The position numbers and the translations under genes were made by a program. From Aliivibrio salmonicida LFI1238 (GTDB taxonomy: Bacteria > Pseudomonadota > Gammaproteobacteria > Enterobacterales > Vibrionaceae), in contig NC_011312.1 in the NCBI RefSeq assembly GCF_000196495.1, positions 1,612,001-1,676,000 of the forward strand: a stretch of 64,000 bases of DNA, read 5' to 3'. Below the pieces are notes generated by a model. It saw only the letters and a program-made list of their open reading frames with translations. It was not told the DNA's origin and ran no database searches. Below are positions 26,580-35,270 of the stretch, piece by piece; the stretch's first letter is position 1, and the number at the start of each line of letters is the position of its first letter.

Positions 26580-28001
26580 TTAAAATAAGTTACCGTCTCT
26601 AACCAGTTCACGAGGAAGCCCATTCTTTATGCGGTTACCAACCCATTTACCTAATCCAATCACGGCACCGTTAAAGGTGACAATGGTTTCGCCTTTACCC
26701 ACATTATCAGGACGAACATCACGACCCATATACCATTCACGAGCTTGTTCTATGGTTAATTCAGAACTTGTTGGATTATCTGCTTTTGCAATAGCCATAA
26801 TCGCTTCATGCTGCCAGCGATAGCCTTTCTTGTGAGTTTCTGCAAGTTTGAATCCAATACGGTGATAACGCATTTCACCGATTAATGAGCTCATTCTTTT
26901 TGGAAACGCCCATACTTCTTTATCTCGGATCCAAAGTTCATTGGTTTCAGGAATAGATAATTGCAGCGTGTTATGTAGTTCATCTTCAATTGCTTTTATT
27001 TCTTTTTGATTTGCTAAAGCAAAAGGGAACTTACCTAATCGTTTTTTAACTTCCGGCGCAATCGTTGCCGAGTTTTTACGAATCTTTGCAACGAAGAAGC
27101 CTTCACTGTCAAAGATTTGAGGGTAGATATGTAGAAAGCCTTCTTTTGTTAATGCTTTTTCTGCATTCTCAAAAAGATCACCTAATGGCTCGAACGTGAC
27201 GGCGTCACCGAATTCGGTCACTAAATGATGACAAATGTTTTGGTTTTCTTCATGGTTTAGGGTGCAAGTTGAATACACCATAACACCACCGGGCTTAAGA
27301 GCGTGGAACGCACTTTTTATTAGATCACGTTGAGTATCGCCAATTTCAATAACCGATTCTGGGCTCCAGTTATGCATAGCGTCAGGATCTTTACGGATTG
27401 TTCCTTCACCAGAACAAGGGGCATCCAGTAGAATTGAATCAAATGTTTCAGGTAACCAACCACCAAATACACGACCATCAAAATGAGTAAGAGCTACGTT
27501 ACTCACACCACAACGCTGGACGTTTGAACACAATATTTTTACACGACTTGACGAATATTCATTCGCAACTAAAGCGCCTTTGTTTTTCATTCCAGCGGCA
27601 AGTTGGGTTGTTTTTGATCCCGGAGCAGATGCCATGTCTAATGCCATTTCAATATTGTCATTGTCCTTTAATAATGCAGTGACGGGCATCATTGAACTGG
27701 CTTCTTGAATGTAAAATAGACCAGCCATGTGCTCAGCGGTACTGCCTAATTTTACGGTATCGCTTTCTTGTCTTGTGATCCAAAATCCCGTATCACACCA
27801 AGGCACTGGGTCTAATTGCCATTGTTTTTCTTCGGCTCTTTTTTTGAATTCTTCAACACTGTTTTTTAGAGTATTCACACGAATGCTGCGACGTAAAGGG
27901 CGTTTACAAGCGGCAACAAATTCGTCCATAGAAAGGTGAGAAGGCATAGTTTCTTGAACTTGTGCTAAAAAAGCATCGGGTAGAAAAATATTATCGTGCA
28001 C
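26580..28001 (-). CDS. rsmF: 16S rRNA (cytosine-1407-C5)-methyltransferase RsmF
   Basis: 473 residues, as expected for RsmF (YebU). The SAM site is ALDMASAPGSKTTQL, and the two catalytic-cysteine motifs of m5C enzymes are DAPCSGEGT and YSTCTLNHEEN. The C-terminal extension (about residues 310-473), with a PUA-like domain ending GLPRELVRDG, is RsmF-specific. It methylates C1407 in the 30S decoding region. It lies downstream of letA-letB as in E. coli, but a terminator separates it from letB. Confidence 0.95.
   Translation of the reverse strand: MHDNIFLPDAFLAQVQETMPSHLSMDEFVAACKRPLRRSIRVNTLKNSVEEFKKRAEEKQWQLDPVPWCDTGFWITRQESDTVKLGSTAEHMAGLFYIQEASSMMPVTALLKDNDNIEMALDMASAPGSKTTQLAAGMKNKGALVANEYSSSRVKILCSNVQRCGVSNVALTHFDGRVFGGWLPETFDSILLDAPCSGEGTIRKDPDAMHNWSPESVIEIGDTQRDLIKSAFHALKPGGVMVYSTCTLNHEENQNICHHLVTEFGDAVTFEPLGDLFENAEKALTKEGFLHIYPQIFDSEGFFVAKIRKNSATIAPEVKKRLGKFPFALANQKEIKAIEDELHNTLQLSIPETNELWIRDKEVWAFPKRMSSLIGEMRYHRIGFKLAETHKKGYRWQHEAIMAIAKADNPTSSELTIEQAREWYMGRDVRPDNVGKGETIVTFNGAVIGLGKWVGNRIKNGLPRELVRDGNLF
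27196..27208. promoter_or_regulatory. matS site (exact consensus match)
   Basis: GTGACGGCGTCAC fits GTGACRNYGTCAC at every position. It lies inside the rsmF coding region, as many matS sites lie within genes. MatP is encoded 30 kb away in this window. Confidence 0.7.
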
Positions 28002-28110
28002 GAAGAGATCTCATTGGATGATGACTATGGGAGGGAGTGTAATACCTATTGAGCTTATTGTCTAAATGGAATTAATTGAAAGACTTAATTATTGAAAGAA
28101 TTGATAATAA

Positions 28111-28141
28111 AAAAGCAGCTATAAAGTAATAGCTGCCTTTT
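28111..28141 (-). terminator. Terminator downstream of letB
   Basis: On the minus strand, stem GCAGCTAT/ATAGCTGC with a six-base loop is followed by TTTTTTATT. Confidence 0.85.
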
Positions 28142-28169
28142 TATACATTAAGACGTGTGGTTATTTGTC

Positions 28170-30812
28170 TTATTTATTTGGGTTTGGTATTGCTGCGTTC
28201 CACAACGGCCAATCGTCTTCTGATGTTTTATACAGTAAGTATGATTTGTTTTCTTTTGCCTGTGGAGCTAAAGATTCATCATCTGGGGTAGAGAAAGCAA
28301 TCCCGCCACGTAAGATGCTATCAACAGTACCGGCTCGAACTTTTGCACCGCTGATACCAATCGACATATTTACACCAGATACATTCCAGAAAACACTGTT
28401 CTCTCGAATTAAATAAGCATAGTTTGGTTGAACACCAATAGTGATAATAATACGGTCAGATAGATCACCTAACCTAACATCAACGACTTCACCGACTTCA
28501 ATTTCTCTAAATAAAAGTGGGGTGCCTACTTTAACAGACCCGCGAGTGGATGACTCTAAGGTGTAACTTATAAGTGCAGCGGCTTGTGGTTGGTCAGTTA
28601 AAGAAAATTGAGTTTGTACTTTTCCTTTTCCTTTTCCTGGTGTGACTTGAATATAACTGCCAAGCAGTGTGTCTAGATTTTCTGTTTTAGTCAGGCTAAT
28701 TGTTGGTTTTACTACCCAAAAATGGCTGCCTGGAATGGCAATTTGATTTACGTATTCTGGAAAGATCCGAGCCTGTATATACACATTACTTTGTTTGAAG
28801 TTTGGTGTTACCTTACTTATCTCACCAACAGTAACGCCCTGATATTTAATCAGTGTTCCTTTTGATATTGATGAACTGTCTTTCGCAGTGAAAGCAATGA
28901 TCTTCCCGAATGCTTGTGCTTCAGAAAGAGTTGAGTAGAGCTTCCACTTTTGACCTAATTTATTTTCTACGCCTTGAATGTTATCAAAACCAATACCACC
29001 ACGGATCATGGATAGTAGAGGGGCCGCTTGAATATTTACACCACTTAAGCTGGCTTCAACATTAACGCCAGAATAATTCCAAAATACAGTGTCACTGTGA
29101 ATAAGGTGAGCATATTGCTTTTCAATATTTACTTTAATGTTTACGCCATCGTTACCAAGGCTGAAATCCGTCACTTTACCAACAACAAGGTTACGATAAA
29201 GAATAGGGCTGTTCTTGGTAATAGGAGGAAGTTCTGCACTAAATAAAGTGAGCTCTGTACTTTTTTCTGTTTTAAATTGAGCGAGCTCGGCTAATGAACT
29301 GTTTTTAAATAACGTGTAATTCTTTTGCTTGTACCCTTTACCTTCACTCGTGAAACTTATCGAGCCTGAGATCAATTCTTGAGCGGGAGGAACATCAATA
29401 CTTAGTCCTGAATCGGTTAATTCGGCAGAGACACTACCAGAAACAAAGAATTTGCTATGTGATTTTATAAGGCGTTTGTATTGTTCAAAAATCATTGCTT
29501 CAAATTTGACTCGGTCACCAACTAAAGCGACGTGAGTGATCGAACCAACTTTAATACCTTTATATAAGATTTTAGTATCCGCAGTTAAACCAAATGAGCG
29601 ATCTGCGTATAAAGAGAACGTTATTGCCTTAGCGTCTTGTTTTATTAACTCTGGTTTACGAATAGCGGAGAACGTTCGTGATTTATCTCCTTCACCAGGA
29701 ACCAGTGTTAAGAAGTTACCACGGACTAAATTACCGATATTTTCGACACCAGAAAGGCCGACCTTCGCTTCTTCTAGTACGAAACGAGAGCCATCATTTA
29801 AGTAATCAGCAAACGCGGGTTCAACGGTTGCTGATGCAATGATATCTTTTTTATCGTCTGATAATTTTAAGCTGTTGATCTGACCGATTTCTAATCCTCG
29901 GTACATAATCGATGAACCATTAGGACTAATTTGGTTATTGTCCGGTAGTGTTATTTTAATGGAAATACCACGGCCAGCGGTTTTGATATTTGAGTAAAGA
30001 CGGAATTCTTCACCATTATCAATCGCTTTACCATCATCGGGTGAATCCACAGCAATAGCCCCACCAATTAAGGCCGATAAACTTTCAAATTGCACATCAA
30101 CGCCATCAAACCCAATACTGGCACCAATGCCACTGGCATTCCAAAAGCGACTTTTAGACGTAATTAAATGAGCATATTCTTCATCAATTAAGGCTTTGAT
30201 TTTTATCTTGTCGGTCTTTTCATCTAATTTGAAGTTATACACTTCACCAATCGGAATTTTTTTATAATAGATTTTTGAACCAACCGAGATCGAACCAAGA
30301 TCACTGGATCTCAATGTAATGTTTAATCCCGTCGAATTTGGTTGAATGACAGGGGAGTTAGCCAATGCATTAAATTGTGTTTTTGCTTCGCCTGAACCCG
30401 GTAAAATCGCAATGTAGTTACCAGAAACAAGAGCGTCTAGCCCTGAAATCCCAGTTAACGAGGCTTGTGGTTTTACTAACCAAAACTGAGTGTTGTCTTT
30501 TAATAGCTCGGACGCTTCAGGATAAATGTCAGCATCTACATAGATATTCGATAAGTCTTTCGATAAAGTAATGTTTTTGACCATACCGACTTCTAAGCCT
30601 TGGTAGCGAATGGTTGTTCTACCTGCGGTTAAGCCCTGAGCATCATCAAAATAAATTTGAATACGTTGTCCTGCCTCGACAAAAGCAGAATATACAAGCC
30701 AGCCGCCTAAGCAAAGGGCAAGTAAGGGCAAGATCCAAAGTGGGGATATTCCACGTTCGGTTTTGATGTTTACTTTTTCGATTGAAGAATCAACGGTTTT
30801 TGGCGCGTTCAT
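28170..30812 (-). CDS. letB: LetB (YebT), multi-MCE-domain lipid transport tunnel protein
   Basis: 880 residues against 877 for E. coli LetB. One membrane anchor (about residues 24-43) is followed by seven MCE domains, each marked by a Y-x-G-x-x-V-G-type motif: RYQGLEVGMV, YYKKIPIGEV, MYRGLEIGQI, LYKGIKVGSI, LYRNLVVGKV, KYQGVTVGEI and LFREIEVGEV. LetB forms a stack of rings across the periplasm for phospholipid movement between membranes. Its start overlaps the end of letA by 23 bp, so the two are co-translated. Confidence 0.95.
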   Translation of the reverse strand: MNAPKTVDSSIEKVNIKTERGISPLWILPLLALCLGGWLVYSAFVEAGQRIQIYFDDAQGLTAGRTTIRYQGLEVGMVKNITLSKDLSNIYVDADIYPEASELLKDNTQFWLVKPQASLTGISGLDALVSGNYIAILPGSGEAKTQFNALANSPVIQPNSTGLNITLRSSDLGSISVGSKIYYKKIPIGEVYNFKLDEKTDKIKIKALIDEEYAHLITSKSRFWNASGIGASIGFDGVDVQFESLSALIGGAIAVDSPDDGKAIDNGEEFRLYSNIKTAGRGISIKITLPDNNQISPNGSSIMYRGLEIGQINSLKLSDDKKDIIASATVEPAFADYLNDGSRFVLEEAKVGLSGVENIGNLVRGNFLTLVPGEGDKSRTFSAIRKPELIKQDAKAITFSLYADRSFGLTADTKILYKGIKVGSITHVALVGDRVKFEAMIFEQYKRLIKSHSKFFVSGSVSAELTDSGLSIDVPPAQELISGSISFTSEGKGYKQKNYTLFKNSSLAELAQFKTEKSTELTLFSAELPPITKNSPILYRNLVVGKVTDFSLGNDGVNIKVNIEKQYAHLIHSDTVFWNYSGVNVEASLSGVNIQAAPLLSMIRGGIGFDNIQGVENKLGQKWKLYSTLSEAQAFGKIIAFTAKDSSSISKGTLIKYQGVTVGEISKVTPNFKQSNVYIQARIFPEYVNQIAIPGSHFWVVKPTISLTKTENLDTLLGSYIQVTPGKGKGKVQTQFSLTDQPQAAALISYTLESSTRGSVKVGTPLLFREIEVGEVVDVRLGDLSDRIIITIGVQPNYAYLIRENSVFWNVSGVNMSIGISGAKVRAGTVDSILRGGIAFSTPDDESLAPQAKENKSYLLYKTSEDDWPLWNAAIPNPNK

Positions 30813-32016
30813 AATTATCCCAAATTAGACGAGAATCAAAACTTTCTACGGCTAGCATAGTAAAAACTACAACTAAGCCAAAGGCTACTGCACCCATTCC
30901 GGGTGTAAAATCTAAAATTTGTCCACGGTCAATCAAGGTCATCATAATTGAAATTACGAATAAATCCATGACTGACCATTTCCCTATCAATTTTACCGCG
31001 ACATAGATAGACATTCGCTGGCGATGAAAAATAGTACGTTTAAATTGAATGCAAAGGAGCAGGTAACCTAGCCCCAGTATTTTCGCCACAGGTACGATGA
31101 TACTGGCAACAAAGATTATGATGGCAATACCGTACATGTTCGATTGAATGAGCCCTGCAACCCCAGAAAAAATAGTGTCTTCAAGGCGCTTACCATTTGT
31201 TAACAAAATTGAAATGGAAATAATATTCGCAGGAATAATGAAAATACTAGCAGCGATTAAATAAGCCCATGTTTTTTGTATGGACCTTGGTTTTCTTTTG
31301 TGAATCGCACGTTTACATCGAACACAATGAGTTCCATCTTGTTGGGTAAAATGGCAGTGCTCACAATGTATTGAATTGAGAGGGTCCGTAATTGGAGCTT
31401 CAATCTTCGTTTGATTTTTTCTTTGCCATGCTCGCCAGTAGCGTCTCGCACTTACATGAGTGAGCAGTAAAGAAGTGACAAACTGCAAAAGGATTAATCC
31501 GTATAATCCAGAGCCGACAAAAATATCGGCATGGTCTTGTATTTTAAAACAAGCAATCGCTAAACTGACGAGAAGGACATCTAACATCATCCAATTTTTT
31601 AAGTGTTGTACTGTAGTAACGCTTATACGAAATAAATTAAACCATTTTTTTCTAAGGGCAAGGTGTGCTGCGACAACGGAAGAACATACAAGCAGAGGCG
31701 CAATAGAGCTGCAAAATAGAATCAATAACCCAAGCATTGGGAACCCTTCAGACATCAGAGTGATTGAACCTGATGGCAATGTAGCAGGGATCATGACACC
31801 AAATAGTTTAATGGTGACGAGTGGGAAAAAATGCGAAGGTATAAATAGTAACAACGCAGCAATGGCAATCGCCAAATCACTGTTTAGTGAAATACGATTA
31901 CCACGATAAAGCTGCGTATTGCAGCGAGGACAGTGAGCATTTTGCTTTTTGTCTACCTTCGCTACTTCTACAACAAGGTCACAACCGTGACAGCGACGAA
32001 ACTTAGCGTCTTCCAC
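30790..32016 (-). CDS. letA: LetA (YebS), PqiA-family inner-membrane protein
   Basis: 408 residues. Two zinc-ribbon modules are visible: CHGCDLVVEV with CPRC about 22 residues on at the N-terminus, and CEHCHFTQQ with CVRC in the middle (about residues 215-230). Each is followed by a set of four or so membrane segments, the duplicated PqiA layout. LetA is thought to load lipids into the LetB tunnel. The overlap with letB and the nearby msrC and rsmF match the enteric order. Confidence 0.93.
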   Translation of the reverse strand: MEDAKFRRCHGCDLVVEVAKVDKKQNAHCPRCNTQLYRGNRISLNSDLAIAIAALLLFIPSHFFPLVTIKLFGVMIPATLPSGSITLMSEGFPMLGLLILFCSSIAPLLVCSSVVAAHLALRKKWFNLFRISVTTVQHLKNWMMLDVLLVSLAIACFKIQDHADIFVGSGLYGLILLQFVTSLLLTHVSARRYWRAWQRKNQTKIEAPITDPLNSIHCEHCHFTQQDGTHCVRCKRAIHKRKPRSIQKTWAYLIAASIFIIPANIISISILLTNGKRLEDTIFSGVAGLIQSNMYGIAIIIFVASIIVPVAKILGLGYLLLCIQFKRTIFHRQRMSIYVAVKLIGKWSVMDLFVISIMMTLIDRGQILDFTPGMGAVAFGLVVVFTMLAVESFDSRLIWDNYERAKNR

Positions 32017-32033
32017 GATGGTTATCCAAGAGA

Positions 32034-33827
32034 TTAACTTTGTATTGATCCATAAAGTGTCTGATAGAGTCCTTGTTGTGTAACGAGTTCATGATGAGTT
32101 CCTGATTGAGTTACTTTTCCGTCATCTAAAACATAAATCGTATCGGCTTGTTTTACGGCACTTAGTCGATGAGCAACAATGAGTGTTGTGCGTCCTACCA
32201 AGAAATCACTTAATGCCTTATGTAATGCCGCTTCTGTTGCAGTATCCAGTGCAGAGGTTGCTTCATCTAAAATAACAAATTTAGGATCGGTTAACACCAT
32301 CCTCGCAATGGCCAATCGTTGACGTTGTCCACCAGATAACTTTACACCTTGGCGACCAATTTGCGTCTCTAACCCATCTGTTAGCTGAATGACAACATCT
32401 TGCAGTTGAGCTACATCAAGCGCATTCCATAATAAATCATCAGAATATTCACTGCCTAATGTCAGATTATGCCTTAGTGTGTCATTAAATAGTATAGGTT
32501 GTTGTAATACAACCGAGATTTGGTTACGAATCTTTTCAAATCCAACGTCCCGAGTGTCATGACCATTAAATAATATTCGACCACTATTGGGTTGATATAA
32601 TCCCAGTAACAGTTGGATCAGTGTCGATTTACCACCACCACTTGCACCAACCAGAGCCACTTTCTCTCCTGGATGGATAGTTAATGACAAATCTTTTAAG
32701 ACATGCACATCTTCGTTATAACTAAAGTTTAGATCAGAAATAGAAATACTGGCGGTTACATGAGAATCAAATGGGTTAACAGTACTATTAACTTTAGGTT
32801 CTTCATCAATATGCAGCAACGTATTTATTCGTTTTAGTGCGGCAGAAGCGCCATACCAAGAAAATTGAATACTTAATAATTCTTGAATTGGTGACAACAT
32901 TACCCATAAGTAACTAAAAATAGCGAACATTTGACCAATGCTTAAGTCGCTCATTAATACCATTATCATTGCAGCAGCGCGGAAAAGTTCAAAGCCTAAT
33001 AAGAAAAGCAGAAAAGAAAGACGACCAGCAGCTTCTGATTGCCAGGTAAATTGATCGGCACTGTTTCTTATATCATCTGCTTGTACTTGTAGCTGCTTTA
33101 AAAAGGTACGTTCACGGTTAGATGCTCGAAGTTGATAAATCCCATCTAAGGTTTCAATTAATCGAGTTTGAAATTTTTCATAGGCTTGGTTTTCTTTCTT
33201 TTTTAAATCTTTTACTCGATTGCCTAATTTTCGAGAAAAATAGATCACGATAGGGTTAACAAGAAGAATGAATAAACCAAGTTGCCAGTTGATCCAAAGT
33301 AGAACACCAGCAGTGCCTAGTACCGTTAAAAAGGAAACAATAAAGCGACTTAGTGTCGGGCCTAAGAACTTATCGATGGTATCGATGTCTGTAATGATAT
33401 GTGAATTGATTCCACCGCTTCCACGAGACTCGTATTCTTTCATGCTAATGCGACTGAGTTTATCAAGCAGTTGTAAGCGGATCTGATAAGTAATCGTTTT
33501 AGAAACAAGACTGAATTGACGGCCTTGAATAATATTTAATATTTGGCTGATGATCCGCATTAAGATCACAAGAACAAGAACTAAGAGAATATAACCGACA
33601 GGGCTTTGCCATGCAGAAGGAAGCAGGGTGTTTAGTAATTCAACACCAGTAGCCGGTTTGTGAAGTAGGACTTCATCGACCATTAATGGCATGAACAATG
33701 GAATAGGTACGCTAATGAGTGTCGCGACGATGGCGATTAAATTAGCACTAAATAGGCGCTTTTTATAGCTTCGAGCTTGCCTTAGTAGCCAATTCCAGTT
33801 AATTGTAGGAGAAGTAATGTTATTCAC
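32034..33827 (-). CDS. ABC exporter, fused membrane and ATPase domains (MsbA-like)
   Basis: 597 residues. Six membrane segments (residues 1-310) precede an ATPase domain with Walker A GASGGGKST (about 396), signature LSGGQRQRLAIARM and Walker B FVILDEATSALD. This is the half-transporter form of multidrug, lipid or siderophore exporters. It starts at GTG 33827; a Fur-like box overlaps the region just upstream (33831-33849), which hints at iron regulation. It sits between letA and msrC, which are adjacent in E. coli, so it appears inserted there. Confidence 0.88.
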   Translation of the reverse strand: MNNITSPTINWNWLLRQARSYKKRLFSANLIAIVATLISVPIPLFMPLMVDEVLLHKPATGVELLNTLLPSAWQSPVGYILLVLVLVILMRIISQILNIIQGRQFSLVSKTITYQIRLQLLDKLSRISMKEYESRGSGGINSHIITDIDTIDKFLGPTLSRFIVSFLTVLGTAGVLLWINWQLGLFILLVNPIVIYFSRKLGNRVKDLKKKENQAYEKFQTRLIETLDGIYQLRASNRERTFLKQLQVQADDIRNSADQFTWQSEAAGRLSFLLFLLGFELFRAAAMIMVLMSDLSIGQMFAIFSYLWVMLSPIQELLSIQFSWYGASAALKRINTLLHIDEEPKVNSTVNPFDSHVTASISISDLNFSYNEDVHVLKDLSLTIHPGEKVALVGASGGGKSTLIQLLLGLYQPNSGRILFNGHDTRDVGFEKIRNQISVVLQQPILFNDTLRHNLTLGSEYSDDLLWNALDVAQLQDVVIQLTDGLETQIGRQGVKLSGGQRQRLAIARMVLTDPKFVILDEATSALDTATEAALHKALSDFLVGRTTLIVAHRLSAVKQADTIYVLDDGKVTQSGTHHELVTQQGLYQTLYGSIQS

Positions 33828-33830
33828 AAT

Positions 33831-33849
33831 GAGAATGATTCCTATTATT
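33831..33849 (-). promoter_or_regulatory. Possible Fur box before ABC exporter
   Basis: On the minus strand AATAATAGGAATCATTCTC matches the 19-bp Fur consensus GATAATGATAATCATTATC at 14 positions. It lies immediately upstream of the exporter start, where repressor binding would block expression. Confidence 0.4.
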
Positions 33850-33944
33850 GTATTTTCGGAGGCATTGTACTCAGTATAATTAGAGTCGCAAGTGATTGGT
33901 ATAGTTAATACTTAGAATAGATCTAACAAAGGAAAGAAGTAGAG

Positions 33945-34397
33945 ATGAATTTAAAAAATTATCAACGACTAACGCAACAAGCAATCGGCCTTATTGAAGA
34001 TGAACCTGATTTTATTGCTAATCTTGCAAATATAAGCGCATTACTGAACATGGAGCTTGATGACATTAATTGGGTTGGCTTTTATCTACTTAAAGACGAT
34101 GAATTAGTATTAGGACCGTTCCAAGGGAAACCCGCTTGTATTAGGATTACGATAGGTAAGGGCGTATGCGGAACTGCATTTTTAACTGAAACAGTTCAAC
34201 GTATTGAAGATGTTCATGAATTTGATGGACATATTGCATGTGACGCGGAAAGTAATTCAGAAATCGTAATTCCATTTTATAGAAATGGAAAGTTGGTTGG
34301 TGTCTTAGATATAGATAGCCCAAATATTGGTCGATTTAGTGAAATTGACGAAAAAGGACTGGCTGATTTCATGAAAGAAGCAGAAAAGAGACTTTAA
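33945..34397 (+). CDS. msrC: Free methionine-(R)-sulfoxide reductase, GAF domain
   Basis: 150 residues, a single GAF domain as in fRMsr/YebR. The three conserved cysteines appear in GKPACIRI, GVCGTAF and IACDAES, with INWVGFYLL and LDIDSP as family blocks. The enzyme reduces free methionine-R-sulfoxide using thioredoxin, part of oxidative-damage repair. It is divergent from the ABC exporter; in E. coli the same gene stands next to yebS. Confidence 0.93.
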   Translation: MNLKNYQRLTQQAIGLIEDEPDFIANLANISALLNMELDDINWVGFYLLKDDELVLGPFQGKPACIRITIGKGVCGTAFLTETVQRIEDVHEFDGHIACDAESNSEIVIPFYRNGKLVGVLDIDSPNIGRFSEIDEKGLADFMKEAEKRL

Positions 34398-34433
34398 TTT
34401 TCCTTCAGTAGTGGTTTTTCACGCTTAAGTATC

Positions 34434-34667
34434 TATAATAGCGCAATATCTTTACTAGAAATAAACCTATATACGGACTAAACCGTATCTATCAGGAAAC
34501 TACATGGAAAACTCTGAAAAACTAGCGAACAGCAAAGAAGTTATTGCATATATAATAGCGCAATATCTTTACTAGAAATAAACCTATATACGGACTAAAC
34601 CGTATCTATCAGGAAACTACATGGAAAACTCTGAAAAACTAGCGAACAGCAAAGAAGTTATTGCATA
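34434..34667. repeat. Perfect 117-bp tandem duplication over proQ promoter and start
   Basis: Bases 34434-34550 and 34551-34667 are identical. Each copy carries TATAAT, the leader, the ribosome site AGGA, the ATG and about 15 codons of proQ. The first copy's ATG (34504) opens a 23-codon frame that ends at TAG in the second copy; the second ATG (34621) starts the full gene. Confidence 0.95.
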
Positions 34668-35253
34668 CATTGCTGAGCGTTTCCCGAAATGCTTTATTTT
34701 AGAAGGCGAAGCTAAACCTCTTAAAATTGGTATCTTCCAAGATCTAGCGGAGCGTTTAAGCGATGATTCTAAAGTAAGTAAAACTCAGCTACGTGCTGGC
34801 TTACGTCAGTACACATCTTCTTGGCGTTACCTACACGGTGTTAAGCCGGGCGCATCTCGTGTTGATTTAGATGGTAACCCTTGTGGTGAACTAGAAGAAG
34901 AGCACGTTGAACACGCTAAAGCATCTCTTGAAGAGAGCAAAGCTAAAGTAGCTGCTCGTCGTAAAGAGCAAGCGAAAAAAGCAAGAGAAGAAGCGAAAGC
35001 TAAAAAACCAGCTCGTGCTACTACTCCACCAAAGCGTCGTCCTCAACCTGCTGCTGTTGCGAAAAAGCAAGAGAAGCCAGTTGAAACTCGTGCTCTAAAC
35101 TCTGACGAAATTACCGTAGGTAATAACGTAAGTGTGAACATGGGTAAAGGCAACATGCCAGCGACAATCGTAGAAATTAACAAGGATGATGTTCGAATTC
35201 GCTTATCAAACGGCCTACAAATGGTTGTTAAAGCGGAGAACCTTCGTTCATAA
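34621..35253 (+). CDS. proQ: RNA chaperone ProQ
   Basis: 210 residues. The N-terminal FinO-like domain (about 1-115; RFPKCFILEGEAKPLKIGI, LRAGLRQYTSSWRYL) is followed by a lysine/arginine-rich linker (about 115-165) and a C-terminal Tudor-like domain (about 168-210; GNNVSVNMGKGNMPATIVEI). ProQ binds structured small RNAs and mRNA 3' ends and influences osmotic adaptation. It lies 17 bp before prc, as in E. coli. The upstream 117-bp duplication adds a short decoy frame with the same start, which may lower or alter its translation. Confidence 0.95.
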   Translation: MENSEKLANSKEVIAYIAERFPKCFILEGEAKPLKIGIFQDLAERLSDDSKVSKTQLRAGLRQYTSSWRYLHGVKPGASRVDLDGNPCGELEEEHVEHAKASLEESKAKVAARRKEQAKKAREEAKAKKPARATTPPKRRPQPAAVAKKQEKPVETRALNSDEITVGNNVSVNMGKGNMPATIVEINKDDVRIRLSNGLQMVVKAENLRS

Positions 35254-35270
35254 AGGAGTACTCCCGACGC

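Noticed and set aside
31460..31909. A 149-codon open frame on the plus strand inside letA
   Set aside because: It lies wholly opposite the conserved letA coding sequence, has no ribosome site and looks like a low-complexity shadow of that gene.
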